18,529 bases of DNA from Anaerolineae bacterium (GTDB taxonomy: Bacteria; Chloroflexota; Anaerolineae; B4-G1): the NCBI GenBank assembly GCA_016783285.1, contig JADHWW010000038.1:1-18529 (forward strand), in the 5' to 3' direction. How positions within the stretch are numbered: the stretch's first letter is position 1; each line of letters starts with the position of its first letter. This document shows positions 1 to 6,410 of the stretch, one piece after another. The position numbers and the translations under genes are program-made. The notes under the pieces were generated by a model. That model worked only from the letters and a program-made list of their open reading frames with translations. It had not been told where the DNA came from and ran no database searches.

Positions 1-70
1 CTATGGTGGTCAGCACAATATCCACAATCGGCGCCGGCGGCGTGAAATCCTTGCTGTATGGGAAATTCAT
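1..70 (-). CDS. Start of a small protein, possibly a retropepsin-like aspartic protease (partial)
   Basis: Only the first 23 codons are visible; the gene runs off the left edge. The translation begins MNFPYSKDFTPPAPIVDIVL. Its ATG overlaps the TGA of the upstream DUF5678-like gene in an ATGA arrangement, so the two are probably translationally coupled. From memory of the family, short clan AA (retropepsin-like) proteases paired with DUF5678-like proteins begin with a similar Pro-rich segment running into a hydrophobic strand. The catalytic D-T/S-G motif would lie outside the window, so this identity is an inference. The coupled ATG and an open frame to the edge are what the sequence shows directly. 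Confidence 0.5.
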   Translation of the reverse strand, partial: MNFPYSKDFTPPAPIVDIVLTTI

Positions 71-441
71 AGCGCAATTGGCTCCAACCGGGGACTGCGA
101 AACATCAATTCGCGCACTGGTTCAGGTGTGACTTGAGCCAGCAACACAGGCGTGTTATCGTAGCGCTCGTGCACGCGCTGATAGAGTGTGCCTACATCCA
201 GCCCGTTGTCCACGACCTTGCCCTCGTGTATGGCAACGTATTGTCCCAAATATTGCTCTAGCAATTGAGGGTACATTGCCCAGAACGCTTTGGTCTCGGC
301 ACGAATTTTGGCCCGCTCTGCCTTCCGAACGTAACGATATACGGCAGTATGGGCGGCTTTTTCCACACTGACTTGCTTCTGCCTGGCAACCTGTCTCAGT
401 GCTGTCACTAAACGCTGGTCATGGATCGCTATCACACCCAT
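67..441 (-). CDS. DUF5678-like small protein with a ribbon-helix-helix-like N-terminus
   Basis: This is a 124-residue protein of unknown function. The N-terminal third (about residues 8-45) is basic and helical and could be a ribbon-helix-helix DNA-binding region. The C-terminal half carries the pattern LLEQYLGQYVAIHEGKVVDN, then a VLLAQV strand, which fits the DUF5678-type module (a Tyr, an aromatic/Val-Ala strand and a Gly-Lys-Val-Val turn). I chose the ATG at 441 because a strong Shine-Dalgarno GGAGGTGAGG lies just upstream; the ATG at 456 would leave almost no leader after the predicted transcription start. Its stop overlaps the start of the next gene, so it is probably the first gene of a two-gene unit with the possible protease at the window edge. 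Such pairs resemble toxin-antitoxin modules in layout, but a toxic activity is not shown here. Confidence 0.75.
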   Translation of the reverse strand: MGVIAIHDQRLVTALRQVARQKQVSVEKAAHTAVYRYVRKAERAKIRAETKAFWAMYPQLLEQYLGQYVAIHEGKVVDNGLDVGTLYQRVHERYDNTPVLLAQVTPEPVRELMFRSPRLEPIAL

Positions 442-471
442 TGCCCTCACCTCCATTACGAATCTGTCACC

Positions 472-500
472 AGTATATCACCGCATCTATTACGTGTCAA
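472..500 (-). promoter_or_regulatory. Consensus sigma70-type promoter for the DUF5678-like pair
   Basis: On the minus strand TTGACA (500 to 495) is followed after exactly 17 bases by TATACT (477 to 472). The predicted start of transcription is near 465, about 25 bases before the chosen ATG at 441. It separates this gene pair from the etfA end of the beta-oxidation operon. Confidence 0.7.
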
Positions 501-556
501 CCTTCGGCTGAATGAAATGTAGGCTTTAACAAATGCACAAAATTGCCTCCACGCAA

Positions 557-607
557 TCAGGCCCCGGCGTGCAGCCGGGGCCTGATCGGGCAAACTGGAA
601 AGTTTGC
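557..607 (-). terminator. Strong GC hairpin plus a second small palindrome after etfA
   Basis: Positions 557-585 form a perfect stem (arms TCAGGCCCCGGC and GCCGGGGCCTGA) with a five-base loop. Just before it on the minus strand, 590-607 is a second inverted repeat, GCAAACT-GGAA-AGTTTGC. Both lie directly after the etfA stop. No T-run follows on the minus strand, so classical intrinsic termination is uncertain; they may act as mRNA 3' stabilisers or simply be repeat elements. The rest of 457-612 holds the promoter at 472-500 and nothing else I recognise. Confidence 0.45.
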
Positions 608-612
608 TCTAC

Positions 613-1692
613 TTACCCTCTCAACGCCTTCAGCAGCGCCGGCAATACCTCGGCCGGCTCCGCCTCCAGACACAGGTCGGCTACCTGAAAGATGGGCGCG
701 TCGGGGTCGGGGTGGATGGCGGCGATGAACCTGGCATCGGCGATGGCGGCGTCGTGGAACGTGTCGCCCCGGATGCCCACCGCCACGTACACCTGCGGCG
801 CGACGGTCACACCGCGTACGTCCACCACCTGCTCCGGGCCGATCCAACCGGCGTCTCGCGCCCCCCGGTCGCCGGCCACCCGGCCGCCCAGCGCCGCCGC
901 CAGTTGCCGCACCAACTCAAAATCCCCCGCCTGCCGTCCAGCAGCCACGATCACCGGGGCCTGGGCCAGCGCCAACGCGGGCGGCTCGAAATCCTCCGCC
1001 GGCCCCAGCACGCGCACGGCCGGCTCCACCGGCTCGACCTCGATCATCGTGGGCTCCCCCTGGCGGTAGGAATCAATAAAGGGGGCGGGAAAGGCTCCCG
1101 GCTCAATGGTGAGGAATTGCGGGCGGGCCTCTGGGCAGGCGGCGATCTCAAAGTATTCGCCGCCGTAGATGGGAAACGTGGCCTCCACCGTGCGGGTGGC
1201 CTCGTCCAGGCGCACCGCCGTCACGTGCTCGATCAGCCCGCCGCCCAAACGCTGCGCCAGCCGCGCCGCTAATTCCTGTCCCGCGCCGGTCGCGCCGAAA
1301 AGAACCACCTCCGGCTGCTCCGCCTCGAACAGGTCGGCCAGCACTGCCAGGTAGGGCTCCAGCGCGAAGCGGGCCAGGGAGGGATGGTCGGCCACACGCA
1401 CGCCGTCGGCCCCGGCCTGGTAGAGCGTCTGCGCCAACCCAGACACGCCGTCGCCCAGCAGGACGCCGTAGACGTAGGCCCCCAGCGCGTCGGCCAGCGT
1501 GCGGGCCATGCCCAGCGCCTCCAGCGTCACCGGCGCCACCGCGCCGTCCACGACGCCTGCCTTGAGCTCGGCCTGAGCGTGGTCGAAGGGCGTAGTCGAA
1601 AGGTCGGCCACGACCCAGACACCGCCGCCGCCTTCCGCCTCGGAGACCTCCTCCTGCTGTGCCATCAACAAGTCGAGATATGACATGTCCAT
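613..1692 (-). CDS. etfA: Electron transfer flavoprotein alpha subunit
   Basis: This subunit partners EtfB and carries FAD, passing electrons from acyl-CoA dehydrogenases to ETF:quinone oxidoreductase or another acceptor. The protein is 359 residues, slightly long for the family. The N-terminal alpha/beta domain begins near GGVWVVAD, and the C-terminal FAD domain runs from about residue 240, ending in DPDAPIFQVAD, the EtfA signature. Several usual FAD contacts are changed: the QTGK motif reads VRGV, and GISGAIQH reads GIRGDTFH (residues 306-313), keeping only the last His. The segment STTPFDHAQAEL near the N-terminus is an inserted palindromic repeat (1572-1603). The start ATG at 1692 has GGGAGGAACTCGA upstream. 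It lies 13 bases after etfB and closes the operon. Confidence 0.93.
   Translation of the reverse strand: MDMSYLDLLMAQQEEVSEAEGGGGVWVVADLSTTPFDHAQAELKAGVVDGAVAPVTLEALGMARTLADALGAYVYGVLLGDGVSGLAQTLYQAGADGVRVADHPSLARFALEPYLAVLADLFEAEQPEVVLFGATGAGQELAARLAQRLGGGLIEHVTAVRLDEATRTVEATFPIYGGEYFEIAACPEARPQFLTIEPGAFPAPFIDSYRQGEPTMIEVEPVEPAVRVLGPAEDFEPPALALAQAPVIVAAGRQAGDFELVRQLAAALGGRVAGDRGARDAGWIGPEQVVDVRGVTVAPQVYVAVGIRGDTFHDAAIADARFIAAIHPDPDAPIFQVADLCLEAEPAEVLPALLKALRG
1572..1603. repeat. Dispersed palindromic repeat inserted in frame in etfA
   Basis: The plus strand reads CTGAGCGTGGTCGAAGGG followed by CGTAGTCGAAAGG. This is the same repeat class as the CTTCGA/TCGAAG elements at 2363-2400 and 16829-16882. 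It encodes STTPFDHAQAEL, an extra segment compared with ordinary EtfA, where the first strand is followed almost directly by the PVTLEALG-type helix. Confidence 0.6.
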
Positions 1693-1705
1693 TCGAGTTC
1701 CTCCC

Positions 1706-2599
1706 TTACCCTGTCACCCGTTCTGGCGGACTGGAAAGTCCGCCCCACTGCTGGAGCGCGTCTGCCAGCGCCCGGGCCATCTCTGCAGGCCGGCCCTCTA
1801 GCCGCACGCCCAGTTCCCGCTCCGGCGGGAAATCCTGTCCCCGCTTCTCTAGCAATGGTTGGAGCGCCGTTTCGTCCACCAGGCCTGCCACGTCCCACTT
1901 TTCCACCGCGTCCTCCGCCCGGTAGACGTTGATCAGGCGCACGCCGTCGGGGTAGCGCGGCTTGAGCGCCCCCGGCGAGACGGTGACCACCGCCGGCAGA
2001 TCCGCCTCGACAGTCACGTAATTGCCCGCCTGCTGGAGAACAGCCTGCACTTTTCCTTTCGCTGATTCGCTGACTCTCGCTGAATCGCTGAATCGCTGAA
2101 TCGCTACCTGCCAGGCCCCGACGATCTGGGGCCAGCCCAGCGCCTCGGCCAGCCGGGGGCCCAGTTGGCTCTGGCCGGTGTCGAGCGTGGTCGCGCCGGT
2201 GAGAAGCAAATCAGTCCCGCCCAGTTTCTCCACTGCCGCCGCCAGCGCTCGCGCCATGACCGCTTCGCCGGCGTTGGACAAGTTGGCAACTTGTCCTACA
2301 AAGTAGACCGCGCGGTCGGCCCCCATCGCCAATGCCTGGCGGAGCACGTCGTCGCTTGTGGTGAGCCCTTCGGCTCTGCTCAGAACAGGCCCAGTCGAAC
2401 CATCGGGCAGCGGGCCACGGGGGAGGGCCACCACCTCGGCGCTTGTGGCGTCCTTGATGCGCAGCGCCGCCTCCAGCGCGCACTTGTCGGCCGGCTGGAG
2501 GATGTACTCTTCACGATTGACAAAGATGCGGCCCCGCCTTCGGTTGACGACGATGCCGCTGGGGTCGAGAACTCGTCCAAGAATCACGACAATCCGCAC
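1706..2599 (-). CDS. etfB: Electron transfer flavoprotein beta subunit
   Basis: EtfB binds AMP structurally and forms the electron-input ETF heterodimer with EtfA. The 297 residues are clearly longer than the usual 250-265. Family landmarks are the start MRIVVILGRVLDP, LRQALAMGADRAVYF, LLLTGATTLDTGQSQLGPRL (the nucleotide-binding region) and DLPAVVTV. The extra length comes from in-frame repeat insertions: GPVLSRAEGL (2363-2400), GQVANLSNAG (palindrome 2276-2296) and RFSDSARVSES (tandem repeat 2060-2105). The C-terminus WGGLSSPPE is encoded by a further palindrome (1725-1744). The start is GTG with GGGAGGG at good spacing, 14 bases after the acyl-CoA dehydrogenase stop. All insertions fall between conserved blocks, so the protein could still be functional. 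Confidence 0.92.
   Translation of the reverse strand: MRIVVILGRVLDPSGIVVNRRRGRIFVNREEYILQPADKCALEAALRIKDATSAEVVALPRGPLPDGSTGPVLSRAEGLTTSDDVLRQALAMGADRAVYFVGQVANLSNAGEAVMARALAAAVEKLGGTDLLLTGATTLDTGQSQLGPRLAEALGWPQIVGAWQVAIQRFSDSARVSESAKGKVQAVLQQAGNYVTVEADLPAVVTVSPGALKPRYPDGVRLINVYRAEDAVEKWDVAGLVDETALQPLLEKRGQDFPPERELGVRLEGRPAEMARALADALQQWGGLSSPPERVTG
1725..1744. repeat. Palindrome at the 3' end of etfB
   Basis: GGCGGACT-GGAA-AGTCCGCC is a perfect inverted repeat sharing the core ACTGGAAAGT with the palindrome at 590-607 after etfA. It encodes the extreme C-terminus of EtfB. Confidence 0.6.
2060..2105. repeat. Period-8 tandem repeat inside etfB
   Basis: CGCTGAAT is repeated three times in succession, preceded by two diverged copies (CTGATTCG, CTGACTCT). 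It encodes about eleven residues (RFSDSARVSES) placed between the nucleotide-binding region and the DLPAVVTV strand. Confidence 0.7.
2276..2296. repeat. Palindrome inside etfB
   Basis: Arms GGACAAGTTG and CAACTTGTCC surround a single central base, a perfect 10-bp inverted repeat. It encodes GQVANLSN after the AMGADRAVYF block. Confidence 0.65.
2363..2400. repeat. Dispersed palindromic repeat inside etfB
   Basis: It contains the small hairpin GAGCC-CTTC-GGCTC followed by TGCTCAGAACAGG and a TTCGA-type end. It encodes GPVLSRAEGL, which has no counterpart in typical EtfB between the first strand and LRQALAMGAD. Confidence 0.6.
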
Positions 2600-2613
2600 G
2601 GTATCCCTCCCAT

Positions 2614-3780
2614 CTACGGTCTGATCCGCACTCCATGCTGGCGGAAGATGTTGCTGGCGATGACGATGCGCTGGATCTCGTTGGTGCCCTCAAAGATCTC
2701 GGAGATGCGGGCGTCGCGGAAGTTGCGCTCAATGGGAAAGTCCCGGCTGTAGCCCAGCCCGCCGTGGATCTGCAAGGCTACGTCAATGGCGCGGGAAGCC
2801 ACCTCGGAGCCGTACATCTTGCACATTGCCGCCAGTTGAGTGAATGGCTGGCCGGTATCTACCAGCCAGGCCACCCGGTAAACCAGGCTGCGCAACGCCT
2901 CGATCTCGGTGGCCATGTCCGCGATCATCCACTGCACCGACTGCTTGTGGGCCAGTTCCACACCGAACTGCTTGCGCGTCTTGGCCCAGTGGATGGACGC
3001 TTCCAGCGCTGCTTCGGCCCCGCCCAGACAGGCCGCGCCCAGCGTCAACCGGCCCATATCGAGTGTCTTCATGAAACTGATGAATCCCTCTCCCACTTTG
3101 CCCAGCACATTCTCGTGTGGCACCCGCACGTCCTCGAAAACCAGTTCCGCCGTAGAACTGCCCCGGATGCCCATCTTGTTCTCGTGGGTGCCCACCTTGA
3201 AACCGGGTGTGCCAGCCTCAACGATAAAGGCAGTCATGCCACCACGGGCACCCAGCGTCGGGTCGGTGACCGTCATGACGGTCACGATGTCGGCGAAACT
3301 GCCGTTGGTGTTAAATGTCTTGGTGCCGTTGAGAATCCAGTAGTTTCCGTCACGCACGGCGCGGGTGCGGATCGCTGCTGCATCGGAGCCGGCGTCAGCC
3401 TCGGTCAGCACGAAAGCACCGATCTTTTCCCCTCGCGCCAGCGGCGTCAGGAACTTTTGCTTCTGCTCCTCGGTGCCATCCAGGTAAATTGACATGGCGC
3501 CAATGCCGATGTGGGCGCCGACGTTGGTCGCCGTGGAGGTGCAGACGCGGCCCAGTTCCTCCATCAGGATGCAGTAGCCGGTTTCACCAGCCCCCATCCC
3601 ACCGTACTTTTGCGGAAAGCATACGCCCAGCAGACCGATCTTGGCCATTTCCCTCAGTGTCTCGAAAGGTATCCGTCCCTCGCGATCAATCTCCATCGCC
3701 AGCGGGGCCACCTCGTTCTCGGCGAACTCCCGCACCAACCGCCGCAGGGCAACGTGTTCAGGCGCATACGTGAAATCCAT
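2614..3780 (-). CDS. Acyl-CoA dehydrogenase with canonical catalytic glutamate
   Basis: This FAD enzyme oxidises acyl-CoA to trans-2-enoyl-CoA and reduces ETF. The 388 residues are the normal family length. Visible blocks are the N-terminal helical domain, the FAD-side signature [20 protein letters not shown], the beta-domain segment [40 protein letters not shown], and the C-terminal [20 protein letters not shown]. The catalytic base of the short- and medium-chain type is present as Glu364 in [10 protein letters not shown]. The start ATG has AGGAGGTGAAGG upstream. It follows the second dehydrogenase by 33 bases and precedes etfB by 14, so all belong to one operon. The substrate chain length cannot be read from sequence alone; a butyryl-CoA-like or general short/medium-chain enzyme is likely. 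Confidence 0.94.
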   Translation of the reverse strand: MDFTYAPEHVALRRLVREFAENEVAPLAMEIDREGRIPFETLREMAKIGLLGVCFPQKYGGMGAGETGYCILMEELGRVCTSTATNVGAHIGIGAMSIYLDGTEEQKQKFLTPLARGEKIGAFVLTEADAGSDAAAIRTRAVRDGNYWILNGTKTFNTNGSFADIVTVMTVTDPTLGARGGMTAFIVEAGTPGFKVGTHENKMGIRGSSTAELVFEDVRVPHENVLGKVGEGFISFMKTLDMGRLTLGAACLGGAEAALEASIHWAKTRKQFGVELAHKQSVQWMIADMATEIEALRSLVYRVAWLVDTGQPFTQLAAMCKMYGSEVASRAIDVALQIHGGLGYSRDFPIERNFRDARISEIFEGTNEIQRIVIASNIFRQHGVRIRP

Positions 3781-3813
3781 CCTTCACCTCCTTGTGGTGA
3801 GCCTGTCGAACCG

Positions 3814-4962
3814 CTACGGCGTGATCTCGACGTCTTTGTCGGCCATGATCCGCCGGGCGACGGCCACTCGCTGCAACTCCGTCGGCCCGCCGATGATACC
3901 CAACGCGCGGGCGTCCCGGTACTTGCGGGCCATCGGGTAATCCTCCATGTAGCCGTAGCCTCCCATTACCTGCAACATGCGGTTGGTCACACTGCGGGCC
4001 ACTTGCGCCGCGAAAGCCTTAACCACCGCCGCGTCGTAGGTCAGGTCGCCCCCCTGATCGGACAGCCAGGCGGCGTGGTAGACCAGGTAGCGCAGCGCCT
4101 CGACCTCGATGAGACTATCGGCCAGGTAGTTCTGGATGGCCTGCTTCTTGGCGATGGGGACGCCGAACTGGACCCGCTCACTGGCGAACTGGGCGGCTGT
4201 GTCTATCGCCGCCTCCGACACGCCCAGCCCGGCCGCCGCCAGCGCAATCGCCATGCGGTCCAGCGCCGGCTGCGCCACCGTCCACCCCTGCCCAGGCTCG
4301 CCAAGCCGGTTGGCGGCCGGGACACAGCAGTTCTCCAGGTAGAGTGTGTTGATGGCGACCCCGCGCAGCCCCAGTGTCGGCTCGCGGTAGCCCACCGTCA
4401 AGCCGGGCGTATCTTTCTCGACGATGAAGGATGTGATGCCGTCGGGCGCGGCCGCAAAGACGAGGAACAGCCCGGCAATGGAGCCGTTGGCGACCCAGGC
4501 CTTGACGCCGTCGAGCACATAGTCGTCGCCGTCGGGCGTGGCGCGGGTCTGGAGCGCCATCGCGTCGCTGCCGGCGTCGGGCTCGGTGAGCGCGAAGGCG
4601 CCGATGGCCTCACCGGCCGCGAGTAGCGGCAGGTACTGCTCCTTCTGCGCGTCGCTGCCGTGCTCCAGGATACTCATCGCCACCAGGCTCACGTGCGTCG
4701 CCAGCGTCACAGCGGTGGACATGCAGTCTCCGGCTAGCGTCTCAATGAGCAGGGCATAACTCACGTAATCCAGTTCCGCGCCAAAGTAATCCTCCGGCAG
4801 CGTCGCTCCCAGAAAGCCCTGGTTGGCCGCCTTGCGCAGCGCGTCCAGAGGCGGCCTTTCCTCGTGGTCCAGTTCCTCCGCTCCAGGCGCAACCTCTTTG
4901 GCGGAAAAGTCCCGGAACATGGCACGAAACATTTCCTGTTCTTCGCTAAAAGTAAAATCCAT
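3814..4962 (-). CDS. Acyl-CoA dehydrogenase paralogue lacking the usual catalytic glutamate
   Basis: This is a second member of the acyl-CoA dehydrogenase family, 382 residues from the ATG at 4962; AGGAGGGGCCA directly before that ATG favours it over the one 21 bases upstream. Conserved blocks include AFALTEPDAGSDAMALQTRA, LGLRGVAINTLYLENCCVP, SERVQFGVPIAKKQAIQNYL and QVMGGYGYMEDYPMARKYRD. The catalytic motif (FEGTNEIQR in the neighbouring paralogue) reads IGGPTELQR, so Gly358 replaces Glu. The alternative base used by isovaleryl- and long-chain enzymes (Glu in the LER motif before the LVLAGG helix) is Met here, in LDRMAIALAAAGLG. It may use another residue, oxidise an unusual substrate, or serve a non-catalytic role. 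It is the first dehydrogenase of the acd-acd-etfB-etfA block and follows a mobile-looking repeat. Confidence 0.9.
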   Translation of the reverse strand: MDFTFSEEQEMFRAMFRDFSAKEVAPGAEELDHEERPPLDALRKAANQGFLGATLPEDYFGAELDYVSYALLIETLAGDCMSTAVTLATHVSLVAMSILEHGSDAQKEQYLPLLAAGEAIGAFALTEPDAGSDAMALQTRATPDGDDYVLDGVKAWVANGSIAGLFLVFAAAPDGITSFIVEKDTPGLTVGYREPTLGLRGVAINTLYLENCCVPAANRLGEPGQGWTVAQPALDRMAIALAAAGLGVSEAAIDTAAQFASERVQFGVPIAKKQAIQNYLADSLIEVEALRYLVYHAAWLSDQGGDLTYDAAVVKAFAAQVARSVTNRMLQVMGGYGYMEDYPMARKYRDARALGIIGGPTELQRVAVARRIMADKDVEITP

Positions 4963-5027
4963 TGGCCCCTCCTGCTCTGGCAAGTTGGTAAGGGTGTCCA
5001 GAATTTAAAATATCCAAGTCATAGCCT

Positions 5028-5160
5028 GTCATTCTGAGCCGGAGCGCAGCGGAGGCGAAGAATCTCGTCTTGGATAGGCGATTTGGGCACTGTAGCGTGA
5101 GATTCTTCGCTTCACTGCGTTCCCCTTCGGCTACGCTCAGGGCAGGCTGCTCAGAATGAC
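5028..5160. repeat. 133-bp palindromic MITE-like element
   Basis: The ends are perfect 11-bp inverted repeats, GTCATTCTGAG and CTCAGAATGAC. Inside them, GGCGAAGAATCTC pairs with GAGATTCTTCGC, and CGGAGCGCAGCG faces CACTGCGTTCC. There is no ORF. It occupies most of the gap between the second dehydrogenase (4962) and the DUF5678-like gene (5219). The same class of CATTCTGAG-ended palindrome is familiar from many environmental genomes. No target-site duplication is obvious. Confidence 0.75.
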
Positions 5161-5190
5161 ACTGGGATGGTTATTTTTCTGGAACAGCCT

Positions 5191-5236
5191 AAATTGGTAC
5201 ATTGGAATCAACCCCAATCTACCAGTGTCCCAGTCC
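5191..5236. repeat. Short inverted pair of period-8 repeats
   Basis: The left arm AATTGGTACATTGG (5192-5205) faces the right arm CCAATCTACCAGTGTCCCAG (5214-5233) with only eight bases between. The unit matches the larger arrays at 5508-5604, 6411-6627 and 7879-8380. The right arm encodes the last residues (GLGHW) and the TAG stop of the DUF5678-like gene. Confidence 0.65.
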
Positions 5237-5488
5237 TTGAAAACCAACTCGATTCTGGTAGAAACGAAATGTCTTTTCGACAAAGATGACAGGGATGTGC
5301 CGTCTCCCCGTCTTCTCCTTGGCGATTTCTCTCGCTTTCACAGGGTCCTTCTCTGCCGCGACCACTTTCTCATTAGCCACCGCGATCCACTGATCAGGAT
5401 ATTCCTCCATCCAACGCTCATAGTTGGCAAAGGCCCACTCCTCGTCTTCCCAGAACTCTGGCGGCATTGGTTCTCTCTCAGATGCCAT
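5219..5488 (-). CDS. DUF5678-like small protein
   Basis: This is an 89-residue acidic/basic mixed protein with no signal or membrane segment. The central part, ERWMEEYPDQWIAVANEKVV, followed by AAEKDPVKAREIAKEKTG and PVIFVEK, matches the DUF5678-type pattern: an aromatic, a W-I-A-V strand, a Lys-Val-Val turn, an Ala-rich helix and a final strand. Function is unknown. The ATG at 5488 is chosen because GGAGGGTGAGGCA precedes it; the longer frame would begin inside octamer repeats. The last five residues and the stop lie in octamer repeat sequence, suggesting the original C-terminus was replaced or extended. It sits between enoyl-CoA hydratase and an acyl-CoA dehydrogenase, in the operon direction, without the protease partner seen at the left edge. 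Confidence 0.75.
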   Translation of the reverse strand: MASEREPMPPEFWEDEEWAFANYERWMEEYPDQWIAVANEKVVAAEKDPVKAREIAKEKTGRRHIPVIFVEKTFRFYQNRVGFQGLGHW

Positions 5489-5507
5489 TGCCTCACCCTC
5501 CAATCTC

Positions 5508-5604
5508 GGTAGATTGGTACATTGGTAGATTGGTAGACTGGTACATTGAGCGTACTCTACCAATTTCCCAATCTACCAATTTCCCAATTTCCCAATCTAC
5601 CGAT
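5508..5604. repeat. Empty inverted pair of period-8 arrays
   Basis: The left arm (5508-5548) has five units of the form AGATTGGT/ACATTGGT. The right arm (5557-5604) has six units alternating CTACCAAT and TTCCCAAT. Only eight bases separate them, so the transcript can fold into a long hairpin. The TAG stop of the enoyl-CoA hydratase gene (5597-5599) lies in the right arm. No gene remains inside, in contrast to the two related loci at 6411-6627 and 7879-8380. Confidence 0.85.
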
Positions 5605-6397
5605 CCTTGAACTGCGGATGCCGCTTCTCGAGAAAGGCGCTCACGCCCTCGCGGATGTCCTCGGTGTCGGCCAGGCCGACGAACTGGTCCGCTTCGATCC
5701 TCAACCCCTCCTCAATGGGGACGGCCAGCCCTGCGGTGATGGCCCGCAGCGCGGCGGCGATGGGGAACTTGGACTTGGACACGATTTTTCGCGCCAGTCC
5801 CCGCGCCTCCTTGAGCACCGCCCCGGCCGGCACGACCTTGTTGACCAGCCCCAGCCGGTAGGCCTCCTGCGCGGTGATCATGTCGCCGGTGAGGATCAGT
5901 TCGATAGCCTTGCCCTTGCCGGCCAGGCGGGCCAGCCGTTGCGTGCCGCCCCAGCCGGGGATTAGCCCCAGATTGATCTCAGGCTGACCCAACCGCGCCC
6001 GGTCGGAGCAGATGCGCACGTGGCAAGCCATTGCCAGTTCCAGCCCGCCGCCCAGGCAAAAGCCGTTGATGGCGGCGATGACCGGCTTGGCGGCCTTTTC
6101 GATCTTGAGGTTGAGACCCTGCCCGCGCTCAATGAACTCGCGGGCGACGGCGTACTCATTCTCGGGCTTGTCCAGCAGCGCCTTGATCTCCGGGATGTCG
6201 GCCCCGGCGACAAAGGCGTTGGTGCCCCCGCCGGTGATGACGATGGCCTTGACCTCGTCGTCGGCCAATAGTTCGTCAATCGCCTGGTCCAATTCGGTCA
6301 CCACCTGCTTGTTGAAGGAATTGACCGGCGGGTGGTCAATCGTCAGCACCGCGATCTTGTCTGCAACTTCAGTTCGGATATATTGCCATTCAGCCAT
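5597..6397 (-). CDS. Enoyl-CoA hydratase (crotonase family)
   Basis: It hydrates trans-2-enoyl-CoA to 3-hydroxyacyl-CoA, the second step of beta-oxidation. The 266 residues are typical. Crotonase features are clear: the oxyanion-hole segments NAFVAGADIPEI and NGFCLGGGLELAMACH, and both catalytic acids, Glu120 in GGGLELA and Glu140 in GQPEINLGLIPGWGGTQRL. Having both Glu residues fits a true hydratase rather than an isomerase-only relative. The start ATG has AAGGAGTGAAAA upstream. The stop codon is the TAG of a GGTAGATTGG octamer unit, so the gene ends inside the repeat array at 5508-5604. Upstream lies the deleted S23 copy, and before it the hydroxyacyl-CoA dehydrogenase that acts on its product. 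Confidence 0.95.
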   Translation of the reverse strand: MAEWQYIRTEVADKIAVLTIDHPPVNSFNKQVVTELDQAIDELLADDEVKAIVITGGGTNAFVAGADIPEIKALLDKPENEYAVAREFIERGQGLNLKIEKAAKPVIAAINGFCLGGGLELAMACHVRICSDRARLGQPEINLGLIPGWGGTQRLARLAGKGKAIELILTGDMITAQEAYRLGLVNKVVPAGAVLKEARGLARKIVSKSKFPIAAALRAITAGLAVPIEEGLRIEADQFVGLADTEDIREGVSAFLEKRHPQFKDR

Positions 6398-6410
6398 TTT
6401 TCACTCCTTA

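Noticed and set aside
604..1272. Long open frames antisense to etfA, and similar frames opposite the dehydrogenases, thiolase and glgA
   Set aside because: They are shadows of GC-rich genes with no recognisable motifs and no ribosome-binding sites, and the other strand has clear conserved proteins.
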